From: Coleofasciculus sp. FACHB-T130
Lineage (GTDB): Bacteria > Cyanobacteriota > Cyanobacteriia > Cyanobacteriales > FACHB-T130
Length of the DNA: 64,000 nucleotides
Direction of reading: 5' to 3'
Assembly (NCBI RefSeq): GCF_014695375.1
Contig: NZ_JACJOG010000048.1
Span: forward strand, 1 to 64,000
The notes under the pieces are model-generated. The model saw nothing but the letters and a program-made list of their open reading frames with translations, was not told where the DNA came from and ran no database searches. The translations under genes and the position numbers were made by a program. Of the stretch, positions 1 through 10,200 are shown piece by piece (position 1 is the first letter of the stretch; each line of letters begins with the position of its first letter).

Positions 1-603
1 ATTTTTTGCTTAGTGAACATCATCTTCACCACCTATATCTCGCAAACCCAAAGTACAATGCCCCTGTACTTCAGCAATTTCTTGCGTATAGAAGAATCTG
101 GAAAAGGATTTTCCCCCACAACCATTAGTGCTTTATTTACCTGGCACCTTGTCTTAGCCATTCTCTTACAGCTGCCAGTTGTCAGAATGTTTAAACGTTT
201 GAGCCATCCCTACGCCTTGTGCATTTCCGCCCTATTTTGGGGATTAGGATTTAGCTTAATTTGGTTTACAGGAGTAGCAGCATCAAGTCAGTTATTGTGG
301 GCAATTTTAGCAATGGGAGTTTTTGCGATCGCCCTTGTCTCCTACACTCCCTCAGCATCTTCTCTGATTACAGTCTTAGCCCCCGAATCTCAACGTGGCG
401 TATATTTTTCAATCAATTCTCTTTGTTGGGCAATCGGCTATTTCATTGGCCCTACAGTGGGTGGCTGGGCATTAGATCAACCGCCCGTTGTGGCGCATGG
501 TCTGTGGCTGGGCTTCGCATTCAGCGTAGCCATAACTATTGCCATTTTGCAATACCTCAACCAGATTTTAAACGCAAAGAACGCAGAGGGTAACGTAAAG
601 TAA
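1..603 (+). CDS. MFS transporter, C-terminal part (5' end outside window)
   Basis: The reading frame is open from the first base, so the gene starts upstream of the window; about 200 C-terminal residues are visible. They hold five or six hydrophobic helices in a major facilitator pattern. A short basic cytoplasmic loop (around MFKRLSHP) joins two helices, and the stretch SINSLCWAIGYFIGPTVGGW resembles the helix-11/12 region of drug-type MFS exporters. The protein would be an inner-membrane permease driven by an ion gradient. The substrate cannot be told from this half. The C-terminus is short and polar. The gene converges on hisIE, 37 bases away. Confidence 0.8.
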   Translation: MFCLVNIIFTTYISQTQSTMPLYFSNFLRIEESGKGFSPTTISALFTWHLVLAILLQLPVVRMFKRLSHPYALCISALFWGLGFSLIWFTGVAASSQLLWAILAMGVFAIALVSYTPSASSLITVLAPESQRGVYFSINSLCWAIGYFIGPTVGGWALDQPPVVAHGLWLGFAFSVAITIAILQYLNQILNAKNAEGNVK

Positions 604-640
604 CGCCAAGACTCTGGGTACCGAGAGCGTTTAAAATGCT

Positions 641-1291
641 TTATCGCCGTCTTTCTTGCAACTTGCGATAAACATCTCTAACATCAACATGATGGTGAGC
701 TAAAGCAACCAGGGTATGATAGAACAAATCAGCAACCTCACCCGCGATCGCGTTCTTGTCGTCATCCTTGCAAGCCATCACCACTTCAGCAGATTCTTCG
801 CCAACTTTTTTCAAAATCTTGTTATCTCCACCGGCAAATAGCTTGCTGGTGTAAGAACTTTCGCTAGGATTATCGCGGCGATCGCAAATCGTCGCAAACA
901 AATCCGACAAGGTATCTGCGGGAGGCGGCGCTTTTTCCCCATCTACTTGATGAAAACAGCTGCGTTCTCCGGTGTGACAGGCAATTTCTCCCACCTGTTC
1001 CACAGTAACCAGCAGCGCATCGCTATCGCAGTCATAACGGAGACTTCGCACATTTTGTAAATGCCCCGAAGTCGCCCCTTTATGCCACAACTCCCCACGA
1101 GAACGGCTCCAATACCAAGCTTGTCCCGTTTCCAGCGTTTTCTGTAACGACTCCCGATTCATCCAAGCCATCATCAAGACCGTACCATCCAGATAATCTT
1201 GCGCGATCGCTGGCACCAGTCCCTGCTCGTTGTAGCGGATTCGATCGACAGGGATGGATTGGCTTAAAGCAGAGGGTTCAGCAGCTGGCAT
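641..1291 (-). CDS. hisIE: Bifunctional phosphoribosyl-AMP cyclohydrolase / phosphoribosyl-ATP pyrophosphatase
   Basis: This enzyme catalyses steps 2 and 3 of histidine biosynthesis in the cytoplasm. The N-terminal HisI domain (first ~120 residues) shows WHKGATSG, the metal-binding CDSDALL segment and the CHTGERSCF motif. The C-terminal HisE domain shows [21 protein letters not shown] and the acidic EVADLFYH helix of the all-alpha NTP pyrophosphatase fold. Length (about 216 aa) fits the fused HisIE form. I chose the ATG at 1291; an in-frame GTG at 1327 adds 12 unconserved-looking residues and has GAGGA directly abutting it, which is too close for a normal ribosome site. It stands alone, convergent with the MFS gene. 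Confidence 0.95.
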   Translation of the reverse strand: MPAAEPSALSQSIPVDRIRYNEQGLVPAIAQDYLDGTVLMMAWMNRESLQKTLETGQAWYWSRSRGELWHKGATSGHLQNVRSLRYDCDSDALLVTVEQVGEIACHTGERSCFHQVDGEKAPPPADTLSDLFATICDRRDNPSESSYTSKLFAGGDNKILKKVGEESAEVVMACKDDDKNAIAGEVADLFYHTLVALAHHHVDVRDVYRKLQERRR

Positions 1292-1774
1292 TTTCAGTAC
1301 AAATGACTCACTTGTACAAGATATCACTCCTCACCACCAACTGCTCAGCACCCGTTCTAGATGCCTCAGATATTCTTCCGGGTTGTTCGCTAAAGTGAAT
1401 AAGAGGTTGCAAGAAGCAGTTCCAGGCATTTGCCAAAGATGCTATTTAAGCTGGCTAACCAGGCTGGCTGATTGACTTCTGACAGCGTAAATGAGAACCT
1501 TGTGAGCCTTGAAGTCCTCTGTCTACCATCGAAGCTACCATTGAACCGTCGAACTGAATCGCTGAATCGAACTACCAAGTTGAATGCTACCCGATCGGAA
1601 CTCCTAGGCTGCCTTCCAGAAACAAGAGCAAACACTCACAGGTAAATTCTGATTCGTTTGGTAGGACATGATTGGCATTACCCTCAGTAGGATAATTGAA
1701 CAGCGTAATCTCTGCGATCGCAGCTTCCGCCTATCTTGAGGCAGAGATTTTATCATCAAAACGAGGAGATAACA
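1292..1774. other. Intergenic region between divergent hisIE and hemL
   Basis: About 480 bases without a convincing gene. Short open frames exist on both strands but have no recognisable motif or cyanobacterial composition. It must hold the promoters for hisIE (leftward) and hemL (rightward). A HIP1 octamer sits near 1715. Around 1545-1580 there are short repeats of a TCGAA/GAATCG type. No RNA gene was recognised. Confidence 0.5.
1763..1768 (+). promoter_or_regulatory. Shine-Dalgarno site deciding the hemL start
   Basis: GAGGAG lies 6 bases before a TTG codon at 1775. It supports TTG initiation over the in-frame ATG at 1736, which has no such site. Confidence 0.7.
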
Positions 1775-3076
1775 TTGATTACTTCTACAAATTTGAAAAC
1801 CACCAAGTCAGAAGAAATATTCGCCGCTGCTCAACATTTGATGCCAGGAGGTGTCAGTTCACCAGTCCGGGCGTTTAAATCGGTGGGAGGACAACCTATC
1901 GTCTTTGACCACGTCAAAGGTGCCTATATCTGGGATGTCGATGGCAACCAATATATCGACTACGTTGGCACCTGGGGACCCGCGATTTGCGGTCATGCCC
2001 ATCCAGAAGTGATTAGTGCCTTGCACGAAGCCCTGGAAAAAGGCACCAGCTTTGGTGCCCCCTCCGTGTTGGAAAATGTGCTGGCAGAGATGGTGATTGA
2101 CGCCGTACCCAGCATTGAAATGGTGCGCTTTGTCAACTCCGGAACCGAGGCGTGCATGGCAGTTCTGCGCCTGATGCGAGCTTTCACCGGACGCGACAAG
2201 CTGATTAAATTTGAAGGCTGCTATCACGGTCACGCTGATATGTTCCTGGTGAAAGCTGGTTCCGGTGTCGCTACCCTCGGCTTGCCGGATTCTCCAGGCG
2301 TTCCCAAGACGACAACCAGCAACACGCTCACTGCCCCCTACAATGACCTGGAAGCCGTCAAAGCTTTATTTGACGCAAACCCCGATCAGATTGCTGGGGT
2401 GATTCTAGAGCCAGTGGTGGGCAATGCTGGCTTTATTACGCCGGACGCGGGTTTCCTGGAAGGCTTGCGAATGATTACGCAAGAAAATGGCGCGTTACTC
2501 GTATTTGACGAAGTCATGACCGGCTTCCGGATTGCCTACGGTGGGGCACAGGAGAGATTTGGGATTACCCCTGACTTGACAACGCTGGGTAAAGTAATCG
2601 GCGGTGGCTTGCCGGTGGGTGCTTACGGTGGACGCCGCGATATTATGTCGATGATTGCTCCAGCCGGGCCAGTGTATCAAGCCGGGACGCTTTCGGGGAA
2701 TCCTCTGGCGATGACTGCCGGAATCAAAACGCTGGAATTGCTGCGAAAACCAGGCAGCTACGAGCAGTTAGACAAGATGACAAAGAAGCTCAGTGATGGC
2801 TTGCTGCAAATTGCTAAGGAAACAGGTCATGCGGCTTGCGGCGGTAGCATCAGCGCGATGTTTGGCTTGTTCTTCACTCAAGGGCCAGTCCATAACTACG
2901 AAGATGCTAAAAAGTCTGACTCGAACAAGTTTAGCCGCTTCCATCGCGGAATGTTAGAGCGGGGTGTGTATCTGGCACCTTCTCAGTTTGAGGCTGGATT
3001 TACTTCTCTGGCGCACACAGATGAAGATATTGACCGCACTTTGGCAGCAGCGAGAGAAGTAATGTCTGGGCTGTAA
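1775..3076 (+). CDS. hemL: Glutamate-1-semialdehyde 2,1-aminomutase
   Basis: This PLP enzyme converts glutamate-1-semialdehyde to 5-aminolevulinate, the precursor of chlorophyll, haem and bilins. The sequence carries [31 protein letters not shown] and [10 protein letters not shown]. The PLP-binding lysine lies in [13 protein letters not shown]. With the TTG start at 1775 that lysine is residue 273, the number of the catalytic lysine in the well-studied Synechococcus enzyme; this supports the start together with the GAGGAG site just upstream. Length is 433 aa, normal for the family. It is followed by palindromic repeat sequences rather than another gene. Confidence 0.97.
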   Translation: MITSTNLKTTKSEEIFAAAQHLMPGGVSSPVRAFKSVGGQPIVFDHVKGAYIWDVDGNQYIDYVGTWGPAICGHAHPEVISALHEALEKGTSFGAPSVLENVLAEMVIDAVPSIEMVRFVNSGTEACMAVLRLMRAFTGRDKLIKFEGCYHGHADMFLVKAGSGVATLGLPDSPGVPKTTTSNTLTAPYNDLEAVKALFDANPDQIAGVILEPVVGNAGFITPDAGFLEGLRMITQENGALLVFDEVMTGFRIAYGGAQERFGITPDLTTLGKVIGGGLPVGAYGGRRDIMSMIAPAGPVYQAGTLSGNPLAMTAGIKTLELLRKPGSYEQLDKMTKKLSDGLLQIAKETGHAACGGSISAMFGLFFTQGPVHNYEDAKKSDSNKFSRFHRGMLERGVYLAPSQFEAGFTSLAHTDEDIDRTLAAAREVMSGL

Positions 3077-3102
3077 GTTAGTCTCGCTACGCTTTCATCC
3101 CG

Positions 3103-3122
3103 CCAGGAACTTAAGTTCCTGG
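3103..3122. repeat. Perfect 20-base palindrome downstream of hemL
   Basis: CCAGGAACTTAAGTTCCTGG is a perfect self-complementary sequence 26 bases after the hemL stop. It is followed by a second imperfect palindrome around 3134-3154 (GCCCGTTTTAACGGAC). Paired elements of this look are dispersed in many cyanobacterial genomes, as I remember it. It may also act as a terminator stem. The rest of the 314-base gap to 3390 shows no gene. Confidence 0.6.
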
Positions 3123-3390
3123 CTAATCGCTCAAGCCCGTTTTAACGGACGGGGAAAATTAAATTTGAGTTGGATAAACCTGAATTTTGCGATTAGCCAG
3201 AAACTTGATTTTCATCAGCCATGCACGTTAGCGCTATATAGAGCGCCAGGGAAAAGTAAGCGCAGAGATCCAAGACTTAATAAATGAATTAGGATTGCTA
3301 TCTAGACAGTAATTTAAAACGCGAGAAAACCTAATTTCTGCATAGTTTACGCTATCGCTTATCCATCTAAAAATACTTAATTCTGCCTAC

Positions 3391-3840
3391 TTATAGGCGA
3401 TCTAAATTGAGATAGAATACGAGACCACCCTCAGGTGCGTGGATAATTTGTTCAATAGCGACGGGTAAATCTTCGGGTTGATAAAAAGCTGGGATTTTCT
3501 CAAATTTTTCTTCTGATACTTCTAATATTTTAGGCATTTCAGAGACGGGAATGCCTAATTTTTCTTTTTGCTTGATGGTGCAAACAATTAGATAGTGGTA
3601 GTCTGTTTCGTGGGATTTTAGAAATAGCGCTGATAGATCGATAAGCGCGATCGCTTCCTGTTCGTATTCCATTAACCGGCGACCGTTGATTAGGGCAGCG
3701 TGGGGTGTAAAGGCTTTGAGAACGCGCTGAACTCGGTCAATTGCGATCGCGTACTGTTCGCTTCCCATCTGAAACGAGACCAGTTTTCGCTTGGCAATCC
3801 GAGTTGAGACAAGGGCTTTAGTCCGGAATCGGCGATTCAT
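3391..3840 (-). CDS. cheW: CheW-domain chemotaxis coupling protein
   Basis: A 149-aa single-domain CheW-like protein. After a basic N-terminus comes a typical CheW beta-barrel entry (KLVSFQMGSEQYAIAIDRVQRVL), then the expected small strands ending in GGLVFYLNLDRL. CheW proteins dock CheA kinases to chemoreceptors at the membrane. It is the last gene of the minus-strand chemosensory cluster, 7 bases after the CheA-like kinase, so it is probably translated with it. The sequence is divergent from the first CheW of the cluster (11545-12009), so the two may have different partners. Confidence 0.85.
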   Translation of the reverse strand: MNRRFRTKALVSTRIAKRKLVSFQMGSEQYAIAIDRVQRVLKAFTPHAALINGRRLMEYEQEAIALIDLSALFLKSHETDYHYLIVCTIKQKEKLGIPVSEMPKILEVSEEKFEKIPAFYQPEDLPVAIEQIIHAPEGGLVFYLNLDRL

Positions 3841-3847
3841 AAATTCT

Positions 3848-6800
3848 TTAATGTTTAATTAATTTAGCGATCGCTTCTAATAACTGAACCTCGTTGTAGG
3901 GTTTAGTAAAGTATTGAATCGCTCCTAACTCTAATGCCATCTGGCGATGTTTGAACCCACTCCGAGAAGTCAACATAGCAACGGGAATCGAGGCAAATTG
4001 AGGCTGAGATTTCAGATTTCGCAACAGTTCAAATCCATCCATCCGGGGCATTTCTATATCGGCAATGATTAAATCGCAATTTAAGCCTTCCTCTAATTTA
4101 GATAAAGCGTCTTGACCATCTTTGGCTTGCGCGACTCGGTAACGGGCGCGAATTAGCGTTAGCGAAAGTAACTGTCGGATCGTGTAGGAGTCATCGACAA
4201 CCAAAATTTGGGGTTGAGAACTTCCTGTCGGGGCAAGGAGTGGCGTGCTATGTCGTGTCCCTAAATCTGATTTATTATCAACTGAAATTGTGGTGCCGCT
4301 TTGAGTATAAAATTGCCCGATGAGATCGTCCACATCTAAAATCGTCACGACCTGACCATCTCCCATAATCGTGCAACCAACGATCCCACGAGGCTTTGAG
4401 AGGGGAAGCGGAAGGGCTTTTACCACGACTTCTTGTTGACCGATGAGACGTTCCACGACTACAGCGAGAACACCTTCACTGGAAGCTAAAACCATTACCG
4501 GGATATAGTCTTGGGCAATTGGGTCGGGAGAGGGGCCGTCGGGATGGGGGACACTATAGTGGAGTAATTCTTGCAAACGCACCAAGCGGATGAATTCTTC
4601 TCGCCACCACAACATGGTCTGCGTCCCAGCCATTTGAATCTGATGCCCTTGAATGTGGAGAATCTCCTCTACGGCGTCTAAAGGGATTGCTACCGTATTG
4701 CGATCTGCCTTAACCATTAAGGCATCGCTGATCGATAGCATGAGTGGTAGCTTCAGGATAAAGCTAGTGCCTTTGCCCGGTCGTGAATCTACTTTGACAG
4801 TTCCCCGTACCTGCCGCAGATTGGTGCGAACCACATCCAGACCGACCCCCCGACCAGAGAGTTCCGTGACCTCTCTAGTGGTGCTGAAACCAGGCCAGAA
4901 GAGGAATTCGTAGAGGTCGGCAATAGATAGTTCGTCAGCTTGTTCGGCTGCCACAAAGCCGCCTGCTACGACTTTGGCGCGGATGGCTTCTGGGTCAATT
5001 CCCCGTCCATCATCGGTAATGGTAATGATGGTTTGTCCGCCTTGGTGAAAGGCTTCAATTTCGATTTGACCGCTGGGGGGTTTCCCCAGGGCGAGGCGGG
5101 CTTGGGGAGTTTCGATGCCGTGATCGAAGGCATTTCGCACCAGATGCACTAGGGGGTCGCGCAGGGCGTCTAGCAGGCTTTCATCAATGGTGGTGTCTCG
5201 TCCCAGGAGGAGGAGATTAACTTCTTTGTTGTGGAGGCGACACAAATCTCGCAAAGCGCGAGGGAGGTGATCGACCGCCCGACTGAAGGGGACGACTCGC
5301 AGTTGCATGACGCGCGATCGCAACTGGTCGGTGATCCGCCGGAGTTGATCGGTGCTGCGTTCAAATTTCACCGCGATTTCGTCAATCTTCGTTCCCGATA
5401 GCGCGATCGCTTCGGTCGTTTCAATCACAGATTGAGCGGTGGAGTGAAATTCTGTATATTGATCTAATTCCAATAAATCGAAAGTCGAAGGCAAAGATTT
5501 AGTAAAAGCAGTTGTGGTTTTTGGGCGATCGCTTTTGCTATTTTCAGTGCTAAGGCGGTCATATTCTTCTCGGAGCTGCGTTCCAAATTGATTTAAAGCT
5601 ACAATACTCTTCCGAATGCGCTTCGCTTCAGTGCGTAGTTGAGTTTCTTGTAGTTCCAAATTTGTCCGGTTAATCACTAATTCGCCCACCAAATTCACTA
5701 ATTCGCTTAAGCGTTCTAGATCTACGCGAATTGTCGGACGTTGCCAACCTGTGGGGGAAGAAACAGGTGAGGATTGAGGGCTGAGTGAGGGCTGAGGAGA
5801 GAGGACTGAGGACTGAGGAGTTAGGACTGAGGACTGAGGAGAGAGGACTGAGTGAGGAGTTAGGACTGAGGACTGAGGACTGAGTGAGGACTGAGGACTG
5901 AGGAGAGAGGCTGGAGTTGAGGAATCCTCAACTGGTAATTCTGGAGTGGAGATGGCTGGTTCCTCAGTCCTGAGTCCTGTCACCTCAGTCCTATTACTGA
6001 AGGGTGTTGAGGAATCATCAACTGGTGATTCTGGAGTGGAGAGTATTGCTTCCTCTCTCCTCAGTCCTAACTCCTCAGTCCTCAGTCCTTTTAGCTCAGT
6101 CCCATTCAAAGGCTGTATAGTAATGGCTTCTCCCTGCAATAGCTGAGTGCGGGCAGATTGCAAGTTTTGGGCAATTTCCCATCCCTGTTTTTGGAGGAGT
6201 TCTACACTCAGATGGGGGGTGTCAATCAAAGTTCTCAAATACTCAACAATTTGCCCAAATTCTGCCAGTTGCAGCATCCCAGCAACCCCTGAAAGTTGGT
6301 AATAAACTTGGTTAAGCGTCGCTATTGTTTGCTCTAAAGTTTCTGGTTTAACTTGAGAAAGTTCCGTCTCCAAATGGTTAAAAACCGGAAGTAAATCTTG
6401 TTCAAAAATTCTTTTAATAGTTTGCAGGTTTGCCCGATTGTTAAGGCTAGAGCCATTACTGGAAGCAGCGGGCTTAGTATACTGATTTTCTAGCTGGGCT
6501 AGAATTTGGGCGATTGCTTCCACTTCAGCTACAGAGGTTGCCTGCATTGTTGCTCCATTATCCTTGCCTTCCGGCTGACAGACTTGGTTGGCGATGGTTC
6601 TCAGGAGATCGACCCCTTGCAGCAAAGCGGTAATCGTCGTTGGATTGATTTGGGATAAATCAGCGCGATCGCGCAGAATTGCAAAGCTATCTTCCAGGCA
6701 ATGAGCCGCTGTCGATAAGGTTTCAAAACCAAACATCAAAGCCGAACCTTTTATCGAGTGGGCAGCCCGAAATAGGTTTTGAACCGCTTGCGATCGCGCT

Positions 6801-6913
6801 TCAACTTCACTGCTGCTTTCTATCAATAAAAGATTGGCTTCTAGGGATTGCAGGAATTCTTGAGTTTCAGTTACAAAGATACCGATTAGCTCATTGAAAT
6901 CATCCGAATTCAT
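3848..6913 (-). CDS. cheA: CheA-like hybrid histidine kinase with C-terminal receiver
   Basis: A 1021-aa cytoplasmic kinase of a chemosensory array. In order: an Hpt domain (about 1-110) with phospho-accepting His52 in RAAHSIKGSA; a second degenerate Hpt-like helical region (about 165-265); a low-complexity Ser/Pro/Gln linker (about 275-395); a dimerisation domain; the HATPase domain with HLVRNAFDHGIE (N box), DDGRGID and SGRGVGLDVV; a CheW-like regulatory domain; and a receiver with VVDDS, Asp952 in IIADIEMP and Lys in FTKPY. The fused receiver is typical of cyanobacterial PilL/Hik-type CheA proteins used in phototaxis. It lies 287 bases after the receptor gene, with a hairpin between them. 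Confidence 0.95.
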   Translation of the reverse strand: MNSDDFNELIGIFVTETQEFLQSLEANLLLIESSSEVEARSQAVQNLFRAAHSIKGSALMFGFETLSTAAHCLEDSFAILRDRADLSQINPTTITALLQGVDLLRTIANQVCQPEGKDNGATMQATSVAEVEAIAQILAQLENQYTKPAASSNGSSLNNRANLQTIKRIFEQDLLPVFNHLETELSQVKPETLEQTIATLNQVYYQLSGVAGMLQLAEFGQIVEYLRTLIDTPHLSVELLQKQGWEIAQNLQSARTQLLQGEAITIQPLNGTELKGLRTEELGLRREEAILSTPESPVDDSSTPFSNRTEVTGLRTEEPAISTPELPVEDSSTPASLLSPQSSLSPQSSVLTPHSVLSPQSSVLTPQSSVLSPQPSLSPQSSPVSSPTGWQRPTIRVDLERLSELVNLVGELVINRTNLELQETQLRTEAKRIRKSIVALNQFGTQLREEYDRLSTENSKSDRPKTTTAFTKSLPSTFDLLELDQYTEFHSTAQSVIETTEAIALSGTKIDEIAVKFERSTDQLRRITDQLRSRVMQLRVVPFSRAVDHLPRALRDLCRLHNKEVNLLLLGRDTTIDESLLDALRDPLVHLVRNAFDHGIETPQARLALGKPPSGQIEIEAFHQGGQTIITITDDGRGIDPEAIRAKVVAGGFVAAEQADELSIADLYEFLFWPGFSTTREVTELSGRGVGLDVVRTNLRQVRGTVKVDSRPGKGTSFILKLPLMLSISDALMVKADRNTVAIPLDAVEEILHIQGHQIQMAGTQTMLWWREEFIRLVRLQELLHYSVPHPDGPSPDPIAQDYIPVMVLASSEGVLAVVVERLIGQQEVVVKALPLPLSKPRGIVGCTIMGDGQVVTILDVDDLIGQFYTQSGTTISVDNKSDLGTRHSTPLLAPTGSSQPQILVVDDSYTIRQLLSLTLIRARYRVAQAKDGQDALSKLEEGLNCDLIIADIEMPRMDGFELLRNLKSQPQFASIPVAMLTSRSGFKHRQMALELGAIQYFTKPYNEVQLLEAIAKLIKH
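5768..6100. repeat. Short tandem repeats encoding the CheA linker
   Basis: A run of imperfect 7-8 base units of the GGACTGA / GAGGACTGA type from about 5768 to 5920. The complementary units (CTCAGTCCT) are scattered from about 5960 to 6100. The repeat sits inside the CheA reading frame and is translated on the minus strand as SPQSSVL- and TPQSSV-like units without breaking the frame. It looks like a short tandemly repeated repetitive sequence that has invaded a tolerant linker. Confidence 0.75.
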
Positions 6914-7138
6914 ACTTTTTTCCTTTAAATCAGTCAGCCTTTAGACGTGACTTTAGATTTTATTTAATTAATTCCCATCTTTGTAACAATGCTACATATC
7001 AAATATGCTAGTTATTGCTTAATTGTTAGTTAAAAAACTTGCCTACTGTAAACATAAATCGCAATGATATTAAATAAAAAATGAAGTTATTAATTTTAAT
7101 TACTCCATTTGATTGAGCTGGCATTTTTCTGTTTCCCT

Positions 7139-7175
7139 CCGGCACCCCTCGCCAAAAAGCGATAAGGGGTGCTGG
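7139..7175 (-). terminator. Hairpin between the receptor and CheA genes
   Basis: CCGGCACCCCT (7139-7149) pairs with AGGGGTGCTGG (7165-7175) with one G-U pair, and the loop carries a further TCGC/GCGA pairing. On the minus strand it follows the receptor stop codon by 25 bases. There is no clear U-run after it, so it may weaken rather than stop transcription, or protect the upstream mRNA end. The rest of 6914-7200 is AT-rich and shows no gene. Confidence 0.5.
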
Positions 7176-7200
7176 AGTGAGGTTCTGAATCCTTGACTGC

Positions 7201-10200
7201 TTATTGCGAACGGAAGTTTGTCACTGAACTTTGGAGTTTATTCACGACAACAGCTAACCCACCAAGTGAATTCGTTACGTCTTCCGCTTTTTGGGCAGTG
7301 TTGGTAGAAATAGCGTTCACCTGCTTCACACTGCCTGCAATTTCTTCTGCCGAAATTGTCTGTTTTTGAGCAGCACGAGTAATGTTTTGTACCAAAGCAT
7401 TAATTTCGCGGCTGACTTCAATAATCGCAATCAGATTCGTCTTGGCAGCTGCGGCAATGTGCGTTCCTTCAACAACTTGTTGAGTACCGGATTCCATTGC
7501 CCTCATCACCCGACTAATTTCATCTTGAATTGTTTTCACAATCTCCGATATTTCTTCGGTTGCTGAAGCAGAACGTTCTGCGAGCTTGCGAACTTCCTCC
7601 GCTACGACTGCGAAGCCTTGCCCTTGTTCTCCGGCGCGTGCTGCCTCAATTGTGGCATTCAATGCCAGCAAGTTTGTTTGAGAAGCAATTTGAGAAATAG
7701 ATGTTACAATTTTGCCAATTTGTTGCGACCCTTCGCCTAGACGTTTCATCATTTTTGAAGTTTCGGCAATCGTTTGGCGGAGTTCGTTAATTCCATCAAC
7801 CGTGCGGTCTACCGCTTGCCCTCCCATTTCTGCTGTGGTAGCGGCTTGCTGTGCCACTTGTTCGGCTCGTTTTGCAGCATCTGAGACATCTTTAATCGAG
7901 TTGAGCATCCGCTCAATTTGTTTTAAGGTGGACTCAATTTGCAAGGCTTGGGTGCGAGCTTGCTGTGCGAGTTCGTTAGTGTTACCAATCGATGCAGTTG
8001 TAGCTTGATTAGCTTGTGCTGCTGCATCTTGGATATTAATGACCACTTTCCGTAAAGAGGTGACAAGGTAGTTGAAAGAGTCTGCTAATGCTCCTAAGAT
8101 GTCATTGGTGACTTGAGCTTTAACCGTTAAATCTCCCTTGGCTGCACCTTTAATTTCACCCAAAAGCTTGACGACTTGTTGAGTTAGAGAATCTGCCTCA
8201 ATTTTTCGCTCTTCTGCTAATTTGATAAGTCTATCAGCCGCTTCTTTTTGCTGGGTAATGTCGAAGCGAATCCCGATATATTTGATGATATTGCCATTAG
8301 TGTCAAAGATTGGGGACACTGTAGTGTCAACCCAATACAAAGAACCATCTTTGCGCTTATTTTTGATTTCTCCTTTCCACACACCGCCCCGATAAACCGT
8401 AGCCCAGAAGTCTTGGAAAAAGGATTTTGGGTGGTAGCCAGAGTTAACGATGCGATGGTTTTGCCCCATTAGTTCTTCCTGGGTGTATCCAGAGATTTGG
8501 CAGAACCGCTCGTTAGCATAGGTAATGGTTCCTTTTAAGTCGGTTTCGCTGACAATCGCCGATTCATCAAGGGCATTTTGCCGGTTTTTCAGTTCTTGCA
8601 GCAGGCGTTCCTGCTCCTTCGCGAGTTGTTGTAAACGTTCTTGGGCTTGCTTGTCGCTGGTGATGTTGCGACAAACAATCGCCCCGCCTTTGAGGACACC
8701 GTTGTCGTCTTTCAGCGGTCTGCCGTTAATTTTTGCCCACAAACCTTCTGGTATACCAGCATGACGGGTAAACATCTCTACGTCGTCAACAGCTTCGCCT
8801 CGGATTGCCTTTGTCATCGGTAAATCTGCGGTTGGGTAAACGGTCACGGTATCGGGCAAAAACAAGCCATACTGCGTTGACCATCGATCGGGGGGGGCAT
8901 CTCCTGAACCCAATCCGAACATTTTCTCCGCAGCGGGGTTGAACAGTAAAAACTTTCCGGTTTCATCGGCGACGATGACTGCCTCACCCATGCTGTTGAG
9001 GACTAATTGCAAGATACTGGTTTGCTGCCGAAGTTCAGCCGAGGAACGAGCCAAATCTGCTGCTGTTCTCTGTAAATCTGCTTCCGCTTGTTTGCGATCG
9101 CTAATGTCGGTGCAGACGCCAACCCACTCGCGGATACTACCATCTTCTGCTAAGACGGGAATCCCGCGAACCCAGAAGTATCCATAGCTGCCATCTGCGG
9201 CTCGGATACGATACTCAACCTGATAGAGACTCTTCGTTTCAAGGGCTTTATTCCAAATACGAGCAGTGGGATCGCGATCTTCTGGATGCACGGCGTCTAA
9301 CCATCCCCAGCCTTTCACTTGTTCCTCGCTTTGACCTGTAAACGCTCTCCAAGCTGGCATATCAACCACTTGTCCTTGGGCGTCTGTCGCCCAGACTATC
9401 TGCGAGGTGGCGGCGATCAATGAGCGATACCTTTCCTCGTTCTGACGGATGGTTTCCTCAGCAGCTTTGCGCTCAGTAATGTCATTGTTGATTTCTAGGA
9501 TTGCTTTGGGCTGACCGGATTCCTCCCGTTGCAATGTCCAGCGACTCGCGACAACGATCTGTGTCCCATCGCGCTTGGTGTGGATGAGTTCTCCTTCCCA
9601 ACGTCCATCCCGCAGACACGCGGCTTTAATTTCCTCGACGGGTTGGGGAAAGATGGTTTTTAAAAATGCGTGGATGTATTGTCCTACGGTTTCTTCCTTT
9701 GCCCAGCCGTAGAGTCTTTCTGCGCCTTGATTCCAGTAAGCGATGCGATCGTCGAGATCCCGAAGCACGATGGTGTCATTGGCTAAATCCAGCATCTGCA
9801 CCTGTTGCTGCAATGCTTCTTCTGTCCGCTTGCGATCGCTAATGTCGGTGGAAATCCCACAGAGGGCGTAGGCCGCGCCAGTAGAATTCTTTAAGAGAAA
9901 CTTCGTGGAAAGGTAGGCGTGGAGTCCATCGTCTTGACCCACAATCTCTTCCATTTCTAAAGAGATTCCGGTTTCAATTACCTTGCGATCGTTAGCCCGG
10001 AAGGCATCAGCCATCTCTTTCGGGAAGAAATCATAGTCAGTCTTGCCGACAACCTGCTCTTTAGTTTTGTGGAACAGGATTTCATACTGGCGGTTGACCA
10101 GAATGTAACGACCTTCCAAATCTTTGAGATAGATGACAGCAGTGTAATTGTCGATGATTGCCTCTAGGCGTTCTTGACTTTCCCTAAGTTCGGCTTCCGC

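Noticed and set aside
1390-1635. 81-codon minus-strand frame in the hisIE-hemL gap
   Set aside because: No motif, odd composition and no ribosome site; it overlaps the promoter region of two divergent genes.
4653-5152. Long plus-strand frames inside the CheA and receptor genes
   Set aside because: Antisense shadows of well-supported genes; their translations show no domain.
5768-5920. CRISPR array
   Set aside because: Repeat units are only 7-8 bases with no spacers, and the stretch is translated within the CheA frame.
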